A stretch of 64,000 nt of DNA, from NCBI GenBank assembly GCA_964446585.1, contig CAYUPI010000004.1, positions 62,001 to 126,000 of the forward strand. The letters run 5' to 3'. The position numbers and the translations under genes were made by a program. Under the pieces are notes generated by a model. It was not told where the DNA came from. It saw only the letters and a list, made by a program, of their open reading frames with translations, and searched no databases. Shown one piece after another: positions 1 to 8,329 of this stretch (within the stretch, counting starts at the first letter, position 1; each line of letters begins with the position of its first letter). The stretch is from CAYUPI01 sp964446585. Its GTDB lineage: Bacteria > Verrucomicrobiota > Verrucomicrobiia > Limisphaerales > UBA8199.

Positions 1-609
1 GCCGACGGCGGAACGATCTTCCTCGATGAAATCGGCGAGCTGCCGATGGACACGCAGGTAAAGCTGTTGCGAGTCTTGCAGGAACAGGAGTTCGAGCCGA
101 TTGGCAGCAGCCGGACCATTAAGGTGAACGTGCGCGTCGTCGCAGCCACGAATCGCAATCTGGAGGAGTTGGTAAGCGAAGGAAGGTTCCGCGAGGATCT
201 CTACTACCGGCTGAACGTCGTGCCGTTGAGTGTCCCGCCACTTCGCGAGCGCCGAGGCGATCTACCCCTGCTTGTCACATTCTTTGCTCAGAAGTGCGCG
301 GCGAAACTCGGTAAGCACATCCAATCAGTAAGCGAGGAGGCGATGCAGCAATTGACCGGTTACACATGGCCCGGCAATGTGCGAGAACTACAAAACGTGA
401 TTGAACGGGCCGTGATTCTGTCGCCGGGCAATACTTTGATACTGGCGGAACAATTACGCGCGCCAACGTCGCTTCCAGGCAGCACCCGACGTGCGGAGCC
501 TCAATTTTCAAAATCAGAAATCAGAAATCAGAAATCCGGGAGGATGGCTCGCTCGAGGACGTCGAACGCCGCCACATCGAATCAGTGCTGGCGCGCACCA
601 ATTGGATGA
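1..609 (+). CDS. Sigma-54-dependent transcriptional activator (5' partial, frame lost before HTH)
   Basis: This is the C-terminal part of an enhancer-binding protein that uses ATP to open sigma-54 RNA polymerase complexes; the upstream part lies outside the window. Visible in frame 1 are the Walker B region (GGTIFLDEIGELP), the sensor I stretch (VVAATNRNL), the arginine-finger region (FREDLYYRLNV) and the conserved WPGNVRELQNVIERAV segment. After about codon 165 the frame runs through a 7-base tandem repeat and ends at 609 without the Fis-type helix-turn-helix. That HTH is present just downstream in a different frame (see 540-716). As read, the product would keep the ATPase but lose specific DNA binding. 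A sequencing error in the repeat is a simple alternative. Confidence 0.85.
   Translation, partial: ADGGTIFLDEIGELPMDTQVKLLRVLQEQEFEPIGSSRTIKVNVRVVAATNRNLEELVSEGRFREDLYYRLNVVPLSVPPLRERRGDLPLLVTFFAQKCAAKLGKHIQSVSEEAMQQLTGYTWPGNVRELQNVIERAVILSPGNTLILAEQLRAPTSLPGSTRRAEPQFSKSEIRNQKSGRMARSRTSNAATSNQCWRAPIG
507..534. repeat. Heptanucleotide tandem repeat AAATCAG x3 plus partial copy
   Basis: Three full AAATCAG units are followed by AAATC inside the activator gene. One more copy (or two fewer) would bring the downstream HTH back into frame with the ATPase domain, so copy number decides whether the protein is complete. Seven bases is not a multiple of three, as in a phase-variable repeat. Confidence 0.75.
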
Positions 610-716
610 TTGAAGGCGAGCGTGGCGCAGCGAAAATGTTGGACCTGAACCCCAGCACGCTCCGCAGCCGAATGCAAAAGCTGCAAATCAAGCGGCCCGC
701 GAGGCCATCTGTCTAG
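540..716 (+). pseudogene. Out-of-frame Fis-type HTH of the sigma-54 activator
   Basis: Read from 540 this stretch gives a typical NtrC-family C-terminus: SLEDVERRHIESVLARTNWM, then GERGAAKMLDLNPSTLRSRM and a stop at 714-716. It is the DNA-recognition helix-turn-helix that belongs to the gene at 1-609 but lies in the other frame because of the repeat at 507-534. It overlaps the stop codon of the convergent STAS gene by two bases. It is either part of a gene switched off by repeat slippage or the product of a base-calling error. Confidence 0.8.
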
Positions 717-976
717 GTTGAGGTCTTGATTTGCTGCTCCACGAAAGATGAACAGTTTCTCAATTTAACGCCACGAGACTTGAAACTTGTCAACGCCACG
801 ACACCATCAGCATCCACGTACGACACGTCGGTCAGATCAAGCATCAATGCGCGACCCTCTGTCAGCAGTTTTTCACAGATCAGCCGCAATTCGGCGACCC
901 ACGGACCGATCACGCGGCCCTCGAGCTTGAGTGTGGCGGAACAATTGACGTTTTCGGCTTCGGAAATTTTCAGCAT
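713..976 (-). CDS. STAS-domain protein (anti-sigma-antagonist-like), 87 aa
   Basis: The protein is a single STAS-like domain: a beta strand (CSATLKLEGRV), a helix (WVAELRLICEKLL) and the conserved strand-loop-helix ALMLDLTDVSYVDADGVVAL. STAS proteins act as phospho-switches in partner-switching pathways or as small binding modules. The residue after the conserved D..YVDA differs from the usual serine phosphosite, so phosphorylation is doubtful. The start at 976 gives the normal domain length; a longer upstream reading would overlap the sigma factor gene. It starts 11 bases after the stop of the ECF sigma factor, so the two are probably co-transcribed and functionally linked (inference). Confidence 0.75.
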   Translation of the reverse strand: MLKISEAENVNCSATLKLEGRVIGPWVAELRLICEKLLTEGRALMLDLTDVSYVDADGVVALTSFKSRGVKLRNCSSFVEQQIKTST

Positions 977-987
977 AGAACGAGCAG

Positions 988-1623
988 TCAGGAAATTTGA
1001 GCGTTGATCCGGCGGTGCTCGGTTTCTTGCGCCGGCTCGCCCAACCACCAGCCGGAGAGCAGTTCGCGCAATTGCTTGCGGGCGCGATGGAGCATGACCC
1101 AAAGATTGCTTTCGGAGATATTCATTCGCGCGCAGACTTCGCGGTTCGGTCGCTCCTCGATTTCGTAGAGTTGGAACACTTGCGCAATGCGTGGGGGCAG
1201 CTTTCCTAGCGCCAATTCCAAGTTCTCGCGGAATTCCTCCAACTCAATTCGGTGGCTGGGCAACTGAGATTCGGCCGCCACTTTGTGCAGCCAAAAGGCC
1301 GCCTCGTCCCACGATTTGGCATCATTCGCCGCTGTCGGATCGTGGCGAACGGCACGCTCGCGACAGCTCTTCCGCAGATGGTCATAAATCTTGTGCCTCA
1401 GAATCCCTACCAGCCAGGTGCGCTCTGAGGATTGACCGGAAAACGTCTCACGCGACTTGACCGCGGCGAGAAAGGTTTCCTGCACGATGTCCTCTGCCAC
1501 ACTCCTGTCCCGCACCTGCCCGATTGCAAAATTGAAAAGGTAATCGGCATGCGCTTCCACCCAATCGGAACTAAGAGCCGGTTTGCGCTGACGGTCTGCT
1601 GTCATATCCGCTGTGATTGTCAT
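988..1623 (-). CDS. ECF-type sigma-70 family RNA polymerase sigma factor
   Basis: The 211-residue product has region 2 (DYLFNFAIGQVRDRSVAEDIVQ, then ERTWLVGILRHKIYDHLRK) and region 4 (LPPRIAQVFQLYEIEERPNR, then MNISESNLWVMLHRARKQLR), the two domains that define ECF sigma factors. The start at 1623 is chosen because AGGGGGA lies just upstream at normal spacing. A 20-codon longer reading exists. No classical zinc-finger anti-sigma gene follows; the downstream gene encodes a STAS domain instead. It probably redirects RNA polymerase to a small regulon; the signal is not visible. Confidence 0.88.
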   Translation of the reverse strand: MTITADMTADRQRKPALSSDWVEAHADYLFNFAIGQVRDRSVAEDIVQETFLAAVKSRETFSGQSSERTWLVGILRHKIYDHLRKSCRERAVRHDPTAANDAKSWDEAAFWLHKVAAESQLPSHRIELEEFRENLELALGKLPPRIAQVFQLYEIEERPNREVCARMNISESNLWVMLHRARKQLRELLSGWWLGEPAQETEHRRINAQIS

Positions 1624-1945
1624 AGTGATTCCCCCTTTCGCAATGCGCGTGCCACGAGCCTGACCAGACACCCAAATCACCAAGATCGCCCATAAAATCG
1701 GGCATTCCAGCTCACTTCATAAAATTAGCGGCAATCAGTCCACAGAATCGCGGCCACGATATTTCGCGGGAAGCCGCGCCAGGGCGCGGCTGGGAAAGTA
1801 GCTTGTCTGCTCAGCGATTTGTAATGCCCCGGAACCTCGTCAGCCTGGACATGCCGTGGGAGCAAATTGGCGGGTGACTCAACCTATCGCTCTCCTCGTA
1901 AGGAGTGCGCCCACTCCCCGACTAAAGCCTGTTAAGAAGATACCT

Positions 1946-3610
1946 ATGAGAACAAACTTTTCTTTCGTGAGGACTGCAGTCCTAGTGGTGTCCGCCATCG
2001 ACATTTCGATTTCCGATTCCCACGCCGACCATGCTCAGCGAGCGGGGCGGCCTGATGCGATCGTGGATTTGCGAACTCTCGAAGGTGCGGCTCACGTCAA
2101 CGCGCAGTGGCGCTTCAGCGACACTAAGATTCAGCCGGTTGACCGCCGGGATGTTGGACCCGACTTAAGGCCAACTGGCCCGAAAAATCGGACCTACGAT
2201 TTTACACCCGATGCGCGGGGGGCGGATTTCGACGACACTAAGTGGGAAATGATTCCCGCTGACTCGCTCGAAAGGCGGAGAGGCCATGGCTGGCTTTCGT
2301 TTGTCTGGTACCGGGTCAATGTCACGGTGCCGGAGAAAGTCGCTCACTTTGACACCCGCGGCTCTACGGTCGTATTTGAAATCGTCATGGACGACTACTC
2401 GGAAATCTGGGTAAACGGGAAGGGTTCGTTCGTTCAAGGTCAGGCTGGCGGCGCTGCTGCGTCCGGGTGGAACGCCCCCAATCGGGTCGTGCTCACGAGA
2501 AACGCGCAACCCGGAGAGAAGTTTCAAATTGCAGTGCTGGGCATTAATGGGCCTGTCTCCGCGCATCCCGAGAACTACATCTGGGTACGCAACGCGACAC
2601 TCGATTTTTACTCGCCAAGCAAGCTGAGCAAAGCGCGTGAAGTCAAACTCGAAGTGGACCGAAAGGATCCCGCGTTGGACATGATTCTGCCGGTTAACGC
2701 GAAACTGGAAAAAGTCGCTGATGGATTCGCCTTTACGGAAGGGCCGATTTGGATTGACGCCCATAATCCAGCCATCGCTCCTGATTCGGAGGAAGGCTTC
2801 CTTCTGTTCAGCGATCCAAACAACAATACGATTTACCGCATGACGTCGGATGGCGACGTGCAGGTTTACCGCGCCAAATCCGGTTATACGGGAGGAGACA
2901 TAGGAGACTATGGCCAACCCGGTTCGAATGGTTTGACGACAGATGGACAAGGCAGGCTCACGATTTGCCAGCACGGCAACCGCCGCGTCATACGCATCGA
3001 AAAGAACGGCGTTACGACGGTGTTGGCGGACAAATGGGATGGCAAACGGCTCAACTCACCAAACGATTTGGTATATCGCAGCGACGGCGCGTTGTTTTTC
3101 ACCGATCCACCGTTCGGTTTGCCGAAATTTCACGATGATCCTCGCCGTGAGACCCCACATTTCGGCGTCTATTCCGTCAAAGATGCCAAGCTGCAACTCG
3201 TGAGCACCGAGTTCACCGGGCCTAATGGCCTGGCATTCTCGCCGGATGAGAAGTTTCTCTATGTCGGTGATTGGGACGATCATAAGAAGGTAGTTTTTCG
3301 CTATCCGGTGAATCCTGACGCCACGCTCGGCAACAGTGAACCATTTTTCGACATGACCAGCGCGCCAGGCGAAGACGCGATCGACGGCATCAAAGTTGAC
3401 CGCCGTGGAAATGTGTTCGTGAGTGGCCCGGGCGGTCTGTGGGTTCTCTCGCCGGAAGGAAAACATCTCGGCACGCTCCGCGGGCCCGAACACCCCCACA
3501 ACATGGCCTGGGGCGAGGCTGACCGGCAGACACTCTACCTCACAGCGCAGACCGGCATATATCGCATCCGGCTAAACAACCCGGGGGCCGTCGCGTTCGC
3601 GAGGCGGTAG
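1946..3610 (+). CDS. Secreted SMP-30/gluconolactonase-family protein with N-terminal beta-sandwich domain
   Basis: The protein has 554 residues. An N-terminal hydrophobic segment (TAVLVVSAIDISISDSHA) looks like a signal sequence. Residues about 40-220 resemble a galactose-binding-like beta-sandwich (DDTKWEMIPADSLERR, WYRVNVTVPEK, DDYSEIWVNGK). The C-terminal half is a six-bladed propeller of the SMP-30/gluconolactonase/LRE type (EKVADGFAFTEGPIWI, GSNGLTTDGQGRLTICQHGN, LNSPNDLVYRSDGALFFTDP, GPNGLAFSPDEKFLYVGDWD). Such enzymes hydrolyse sugar lactones, so a periplasmic role in sugar-acid use is plausible. ATG 1946 is preferred over an upstream reading from 1856 because the signal sequence follows it directly. 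Confidence 0.85.
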   Translation: MRTNFSFVRTAVLVVSAIDISISDSHADHAQRAGRPDAIVDLRTLEGAAHVNAQWRFSDTKIQPVDRRDVGPDLRPTGPKNRTYDFTPDARGADFDDTKWEMIPADSLERRRGHGWLSFVWYRVNVTVPEKVAHFDTRGSTVVFEIVMDDYSEIWVNGKGSFVQGQAGGAAASGWNAPNRVVLTRNAQPGEKFQIAVLGINGPVSAHPENYIWVRNATLDFYSPSKLSKAREVKLEVDRKDPALDMILPVNAKLEKVADGFAFTEGPIWIDAHNPAIAPDSEEGFLLFSDPNNNTIYRMTSDGDVQVYRAKSGYTGGDIGDYGQPGSNGLTTDGQGRLTICQHGNRRVIRIEKNGVTTVLADKWDGKRLNSPNDLVYRSDGALFFTDPPFGLPKFHDDPRRETPHFGVYSVKDAKLQLVSTEFTGPNGLAFSPDEKFLYVGDWDDHKKVVFRYPVNPDATLGNSEPFFDMTSAPGEDAIDGIKVDRRGNVFVSGPGGLWVLSPEGKHLGTLRGPEHPHNMAWGEADRQTLYLTAQTGIYRIRLNNPGAVAFARR

Positions 3611-3641
3611 CTTCTCAGCATTCGGCCTCCGCGAGCATGCG

Positions 3642-4232
3642 TCAGTCGGAGTCCACGCGCTTGAGTTCTTCGAGTACGTCCACGGCCTTGGTTCGGTCAC
3701 CGTGACTTCGGCTGATCTTGGCAAAACGGACGACGCCCTTGCGGTCCAGAACAAAAGTCGAAGGGTAGGCGGTTTCCCTCGGCGCATCCCAACGCAAGCC
3801 GTATGCCTTGACCATGATGAAAGCCGGGTCGGTTAGGTAAACAAAATCTTTCGGCCATTGCTTGTTTTTCAAAAATTCCGTCGCATGGGCCTTGAGATCG
3901 TCCGCCGGGCCGGGATAAACCATGACGACGCGAGCCTTGGCGATCGCTAAATCCGAAGACGACGCGATGTAATCCTGTACCTGGCGGGTACAAATAGGAC
4001 ATTGGTATCCTGGCCACCCCCTCAGGACGATCAGCACCACCTTGCCCTTCGCAGTCAGCTCGCTCAGGCGCACGGTTTGGTCTTCCAGAGTTTTGAGCGA
4101 AAAATCCGGCGCTTTGTCGCCCACTTTCGGCGTGGCGGCCTGGGGAGTGAGCGGCAGTCCGCACGCTAAAAGCGCCAGCGCGATCTTATATGTCGCTTCC
4201 AGTTTCATCTTCATTTTGTTTGCAGTGTTCAT
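3642..4232 (-). CDS. Exported peroxiredoxin-like (AhpC/TSA, redoxin) protein
   Basis: The 196-residue protein has an N-terminal hydrophobic segment (YKIALALLACGLPLTPQAA) consistent with export and a thioredoxin fold with the entry motif VGDKAPDFSLKTLEDQTVRL. The redox site is a CPIC motif (C78, C81) within GWPGYQCPICTRQ, followed by the conserved ETAYPSTFVLDRKGVVRF segment. It probably reduces peroxides or disulfides outside the cytoplasm. The start codon overlaps the stop of the upstream TlpA-like gene by four bases (ATGA), which points to translational coupling. Confidence 0.87.
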   Translation of the reverse strand: MNTANKMKMKLEATYKIALALLACGLPLTPQAATPKVGDKAPDFSLKTLEDQTVRLSELTAKGKVVLIVLRGWPGYQCPICTRQVQDYIASSSDLAIAKARVVMVYPGPADDLKAHATEFLKNKQWPKDFVYLTDPAFIMVKAYGLRWDAPRETAYPSTFVLDRKGVVRFAKISRSHGDRTKAVDVLEELKRVDSD

Positions 4233-5533
4233 TGTGTTGATTGTGGCGGTCGCCCAAGAGCGAGCTGTTCTGGCTGGCTGGCTTGGGCGATCATCGCCTG
4301 GAAGACCGCCAAACTGCGCGCGCCAACAAATCGCCGTCGCACATTGCCATTCGCATCCACGATAACCGTGGTGGGAAGTTCGCCGCCATTGAATCGGCCA
4401 CCGACCTCATTCTTTTCGTCGAGCAAAATAGTGTAATTGATTCCGCGCGCTTTGACGGTGCGGGCGACCTTGTCGTTAACCTTTTTCAACGCAGCCGAAT
4501 TGCGTTCATGCAAGTCTTCTTCCGCATGCGCCGCTTGTTCTTCTACTGCCGGGTGGCCGCCGATGTGGCCGTGGCTGTCCGGCACGAAATCAAGCGAAAC
4601 GCCGATGATGGCCAGCCGGTCACCATGCTGCTTTTGCAGAGCAATCAACTCAGGCATTTCGCCGACGCAGGCAGGACACCAGGTCGTCCAGAAGTTGAAT
4701 AACACAACTTTGCCACGAAGCTCCGTGAGCCGAAGCTTTCGGCCGTTCAAGTCTCGAAGCGAGAAATCTCCCGCCGGCACTGGCTTGCGTGCGGTGAGGG
4801 CTTCCCGCGGAATTTCAAGCCGAGCTGGCTGAAATTCGACCTGGTGCGCAGCCCACCACGCCTTGGCGCGAGTTGCCCCGGCCTTGGCCGCTGCGTGGCT
4901 ACCTTCGGGGAAGTCGCTCAAACCGGTTTTTGGGTTCTCGAATGAAACCGTGTCACGGAGTTTGACGCCGAAGCTCTCGCCAGACCAGTGTTCGAGCAGT
5001 TTCAATGTCGTCGCTGTGATGAGCGGATCATCCTCGTCGAGCAAAGGGATGATGGTCGGCACGCCGATATTCGCACTGACGTGCTTCAAATGATTCAAGC
5101 CCAGCAGGCGCACCTGAGGATCGGGATCTCGGAGTTGCGCCGCGGCGAGTGACGGCAGCGCAGCATGGGTTCTATCCCGCAAAATGCCCAGAGCAGTCTC
5201 TCGCACGTTCATGTCCACATCCAGCGCACCGCTCAAAACGATGGGTTCGAGTTCGGCAGGCAAGACTTCGCTCACCGGGAAGATACGTGAAATCTCACGC
5301 ACCGCCACCTGCCGATGGACGATCCTGCCTGTATTCCAGGCTGCGAGAATCGCGGCAGGACGATTGGGAGATGCCTCGATTATATCCTCGACCAGTTCGG
5401 ACGGAGGCGCCGGGTTCGCAAAAGCAGCGCTTTGGGCTATACGGCTGCGAAGTGGATCGCGGAAGAGCCAAACCCCTAGAACGGCAATCACACCCAAGCC
5501 GAGCAACAAACCGTACCGGCTCTTGTGTCGCAT
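4229..5533 (-). CDS. Membrane-anchored HEAT-repeat/TlpA-like thioredoxin fusion
   Basis: The protein has 434 residues. A transmembrane anchor lies at residues about 8-24 (GLLLGLGVIAVLGVWLF). Residues about 45-235 look like HEAT-type helical repeats (IVLSGALDVDMNVRETALGI, AAAQLRDPDPQVRLLGLNHL, IIPLLDEDDPLITATTLKLL). Residues about 250-425 form a TlpA/ResA-type thioredoxin domain with the active site WCPAC (C286, C289) after GKVVLFNFWTT. A reductase tethered outside the membrane with a helical scaffold for partner binding is the likely design. It lies between the DUF1223 gene (54 bases upstream) and the overlapping peroxiredoxin gene, so the three form one redox operon. Confidence 0.85.
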   Translation of the reverse strand: MRHKSRYGLLLGLGVIAVLGVWLFRDPLRSRIAQSAAFANPAPPSELVEDIIEASPNRPAAILAAWNTGRIVHRQVAVREISRIFPVSEVLPAELEPIVLSGALDVDMNVRETALGILRDRTHAALPSLAAAQLRDPDPQVRLLGLNHLKHVSANIGVPTIIPLLDEDDPLITATTLKLLEHWSGESFGVKLRDTVSFENPKTGLSDFPEGSHAAAKAGATRAKAWWAAHQVEFQPARLEIPREALTARKPVPAGDFSLRDLNGRKLRLTELRGKVVLFNFWTTWCPACVGEMPELIALQKQHGDRLAIIGVSLDFVPDSHGHIGGHPAVEEQAAHAEEDLHERNSAALKKVNDKVARTVKARGINYTILLDEKNEVGGRFNGGELPTTVIVDANGNVRRRFVGARSLAVFQAMIAQASQPEQLALGRPPQSTQ

Positions 5534-5587
5534 AGGTAATTAGTCGCGCAACTTCGAGATTCCTTACAATTTTTCCAGTCACCGCAA

Positions 5588-6340
5588 TCACTGATTTGCT
5601 GGAAGCCAGCCGCCGACAGCCTGCAACGGTTGCAAATCACCGCGACGTGTGACCCAACCGGCGATAGCAAGCCGTTTCGGCAATAGTTGCGAGGCAGGAA
5701 TCAAAGCCAGATCGGCTTGAAAAGGGTCGCCGTCCCTCTTCGGGGATGCCTTCGCAAGCGTGAGCACCACGAAATCGTGCTGGAGTTTGCGTCCGCGATT
5801 CTCACCAGTCTTTACGTCGCTGCTAAGGCCAAAGCCAAGCAACGCAGCGTGAAAATCAATAACTGAAGCCTTTGCCGTGATAGGTTCAAAACGCAGGAGC
5901 CAGTGTTTACCGTCGGAGGAACTGGCGGTGAGGACGCCGATTGCCTGCGTTGAAGCTCTCGGGAGTTCGTCTCGATTGAATCGGGCGCCCCATTCCTTGC
6001 CATTGAGCACCAGGCCGGGCGTATAAACCGAACGAGTTTTCCATTCAGCGGCATAAGTACGCTGACGGTCGGAGTAGTCCACTGAGGCGAATGGATCGCG
6101 CCAACCGAGGTAATCCCAGTAATCGACGTGAAATGCGGCCGGCACAAAATCAATCCAGAGCCGGGGATGAGCCTTCAGTTTCGAGAACCACTCTTCCGCC
6201 GGAGGGCAACTGCTGCAGCCTTCGGAGGTGTAGAGTTCGATGAGCGTGGTGTGGGTTGTGCCGCTTTGAAACTGGATTTGTTCGGCGCCCAACGAGACCA
6301 CGGCAAAGCATACTGGCACCATGGAAATGATTCTTAGCAT
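5588..6340 (-). CDS. DUF1223 family secreted thioredoxin-like protein
   Basis: The 250-residue protein starts with a signal-like segment (MLRIISMVPVCFAVVSLGA) when read from 6340. A longer reading to 6418 would bury that signal. The family hallmark IELYTSEGCSSCPPAEEW (Cys about 42 and 45), then HVDYWDYLGWRDPFAS and SVYTPGLVLNGKEWGAR, identify DUF1223, a thioredoxin-fold family of unknown substrate. It is the first gene of a minus-strand redox operon with the TlpA-like and peroxiredoxin genes. The gene ends near 5588 without a clear terminator, consistent with read-through. Confidence 0.85.
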   Translation of the reverse strand: MLRIISMVPVCFAVVSLGAEQIQFQSGTTHTTLIELYTSEGCSSCPPAEEWFSKLKAHPRLWIDFVPAAFHVDYWDYLGWRDPFASVDYSDRQRTYAAEWKTRSVYTPGLVLNGKEWGARFNRDELPRASTQAIGVLTASSSDGKHWLLRFEPITAKASVIDFHAALLGFGLSSDVKTGENRGRKLQHDFVVLTLAKASPKRDGDPFQADLALIPASQLLPKRLAIAGWVTRRGDLQPLQAVGGWLPANQ

Positions 6341-6574
6341 GGCATGAATGTTTTCGGGGAACTTTGCCTGAAAATCTCCTGAGTCCAAGCGCCTTAACAG
6401 CCACTCGGAAGGAGACATTCTCCCACTCGACCGACAAGCGGCGGAGACTCTGGGCCGGGCACAGTTCGGTTTGCATCATACCTGAGAATGTCGCGGCGGC
6501 ACGCCGATTCCTTACAAGCCAGTTTCCTTGATCAGTAAGGGCACGTTGTAAGGGACGGGGAATGCGTCCGACAA

Positions 6575-6772
6575 ATGACCATGCAAACACAAACATTGGC
6601 AATCCACGCGTCCCCGAAGACTGCGACAACGCCGCCACCTGTCGTGCCGATTGATATTCCGCTGACGGAGCATCAAATCGCCGAGCTTCGCGAAACGTGG
6701 TTTGAGCATCAGATAAAGCCAATTGGTGAACGCGAAAGAGGAGGAGTGCCCTATTCGGCCCTGAACGACTGA
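6575..6772 (+). CDS. Small hypothetical protein (65 aa)
   Basis: I do not recognise the family. It is a hydrophilic 65-residue product: a Thr/Pro-rich start (PKTATTPPPVVPIDIP), then a predicted helix (LTEHQIAELRETWFEHQIKP) and a basic/acidic patch (GERERGG). There is no signal or membrane segment. It ends 17 bases before the DoxX-like gene and on the same strand, so it may be the first gene of that operon. A second Met two codons downstream is an equally possible start. Confidence 0.5.
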   Translation: MTMQTQTLAIHASPKTATTPPPVVPIDIPLTEHQIAELRETWFEHQIKPIGERERGGVPYSALND

Positions 6773-6789
6773 ACCCAGCCAGCGATAAT

Positions 6790-7296
6790 ATGAACAAAAT
6801 CCGTCATGTTGAAAAGCTCGAACATTTTAAGGCCTGGAATCCGTCCGCTGCCGAATTGAAGGCGGCTTCCAAGCGGCGTTACCAACCCGCAGATACCCTA
6901 ACGCGGAAGCGGCATGCCATCTCCTGGATCTGTTCGCTCATCGCCGCGAGCATCATGATTGAAACGTTGTTCTTCAAATTCACTGGAGCGCCGGAATCGA
7001 AATACATTTTCAGCAAGATGGGCACTGAACCATGGTGGCGGTGGGGCCAGGGCATTTGGGAATTGTTAGCGTCCATCGGGTTGATGTGGCCTCGAATGAG
7101 ATGGGCAGGCGGAATACTCACTACCGGCGCAATGGCCGCCGCGATCCTAAGCCATCTAACCTGGCTGGGCTTTTCAGTTCAAGGCGATCACGGACTGCTA
7201 TTCGGCATGGCCATCGTCACGTTCATCTGCGGCTTCACTGTCATGATGCTTCATCGCTACTCGATTCCGAACTACGAGTCGCTCTCCCGGTGGTAA
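6790..7296 (+). CDS. DoxX-like membrane protein (first copy)
   Basis: The 168-residue protein has a charged 45-residue N-terminus and then four hydrophobic segments (ISWICSLIAASIMIETLFF, GIWELLASIGLMWP, GGILTTGAMAAAILSHLTWL, LLFGMAIVTFICGFTVMML). The motif FFKFTGAPESKYIFSKMG is shared with the second DoxX-like gene at 7862 (LYFKFTGAEESVYIFTKVG), so the two are paralogues. DoxX-like proteins are small membrane proteins, some linked to quinone or thiosulfate chemistry; the function here is unknown. It begins a run of same-strand genes that includes YHS and DinB proteins. Confidence 0.85.
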   Translation: MNKIRHVEKLEHFKAWNPSAAELKAASKRRYQPADTLTRKRHAISWICSLIAASIMIETLFFKFTGAPESKYIFSKMGTEPWWRWGQGIWELLASIGLMWPRMRWAGGILTTGAMAAAILSHLTWLGFSVQGDHGLLFGMAIVTFICGFTVMMLHRYSIPNYESLSRW

Positions 7297-7412
7297 GATG
7301 CAGTCGGAGCCAAGGTCTGCAGGAACCAGCCGTCCTCTGCCATGGAGTTGGAAACCCGGTTTTGTCGCAAAAGAGTTGTAAGGTGGTCATTGCACTTTCG
7401 ACTAACAGGGTG

Positions 7413-7865
7413 ATGAAAAAGCTCCTTTTAGCCTGGGTTGTTGTGACACTTGCCCTTCCCCTAATCGCCCAATCCAGGTCGCTGCTTAACCTCGACAACA
7501 ATGGTCTGGCCATTCAGGGCTATGACCCGGTCGCATTTTTCGCCGACAGCAAACCGGTGAAAGGCAGGCCCGAATTCGCGACGCACCACAACGGGGCGCT
7601 CTACTACTTCGCCTCGAAAGAGCACCGATATTTGTTCAAAGCCGACCCGGCGAAATACGAACCGGCCTTCGGTGGATTTTGCGCATACGGGGTTTCGCGA
7701 AACAAGCTGGTCCCGATTGACGTAACTGCCTTTCAAATCGTGAATGGACGGTTGTTGCTCCAATACAGCAAGGGGGTCCGAGACGATTTCAACAAGGACA
7801 CCAAATCCAACCTTGTCAAGGCTGACAGTAACTGGCCCGGCTTGGTCGAGAAAAAGGGGAAATGA
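7413..7865 (+). CDS. Exported YHS-domain protein
   Basis: The 150-residue protein begins with a clear signal peptide (MKKLLLAWVVVTLALPLIAQ). The mature part carries the YHS-type pattern: NGLAIQGYDPVAFFADSKPV, then YYFASKEHRYLFKADPAKY and FGGFCAYGVSRN. YHS domains are short, often metal-associated modules. It sits between two DoxX-like genes, and its stop overlaps the start of the second one by four bases. The start at 7413 is chosen because the signal peptide follows directly; an upstream extension in the same frame runs across the end of the first DoxX gene. Confidence 0.85.
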   Translation: MKKLLLAWVVVTLALPLIAQSRSLLNLDNNGLAIQGYDPVAFFADSKPVKGRPEFATHHNGALYYFASKEHRYLFKADPAKYEPAFGGFCAYGVSRNKLVPIDVTAFQIVNGRLLLQYSKGVRDDFNKDTKSNLVKADSNWPGLVEKKGK

Positions 7866-8329
7866 TCTCACGCTTTTCCACTGACGGCGGCTGCGTCTTC
7901 ACTCCCGCTAAAATGAACATGCTCTCAACTCCTTTACTTGCGATGAGTTGGATTTGTCGAGTTGTGACAGCGGTCATCCTGCTCCAAACGCTCTACTTCA
8001 AGTTCACCGGCGCGGAGGAGTCCGTTTACATTTTCACGAAAGTGGGACTTGAGCCGTGGGGACGTTACGCCACCGGCGTGGCCGAGTTGTTTGCTGCTGC
8101 CTTACTTCTCTTTCCTCGCACTGCCTGGTTGGGCGCCATCCTCGCCGCCGGAGTGATGCTCGGAGCGATTGGCAGCCATCTGACGAAGCTCGGAATTGTA
8201 GTCAAAGATGATGGGGGACTGTTGTTTGCTCTTGCCATCATCGTGTTCGTCACGGCGTTGATGACGCTGTTCATTCATCGCCGTCAAATCCCGTTCGCCG
8301 AAAACGTGTTCGCACCTGGCAATCCATGA
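7862..8329 (+). CDS. DoxX-like membrane protein (second copy)
   Basis: The 155-residue protein has four hydrophobic segments (MSWICRVVTAVILLQTLYF, GVAELFAAALLLFP, LGAILAAGVMLGAIGSHL, LLFALAIIVFVTALMTLFI). It is a paralogue of the gene at 6790, sharing FKFTGAxES.YIFxK.G and the SHLT.LG motif, but lacks the long charged N-terminus. ATG 7862 overlaps the YHS stop (ATGA), which favours this start; an internal ATG at 7913 is possible. Its stop in turn overlaps the DinB start by four bases. Confidence 0.85.
   Translation: MISRFSTDGGCVFTPAKMNMLSTPLLAMSWICRVVTAVILLQTLYFKFTGAEESVYIFTKVGLEPWGRYATGVAELFAAALLLFPRTAWLGAILAAGVMLGAIGSHLTKLGIVVKDDGGLLFALAIIVFVTALMTLFIHRRQIPFAENVFAPGNP

Noticed and set aside
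2165..2974. 269-codon minus-strand frame opposite the SMP-30 gene
   Set aside because: Antisense shadow; the plus-strand protein has signal, beta-sandwich and propeller motifs.
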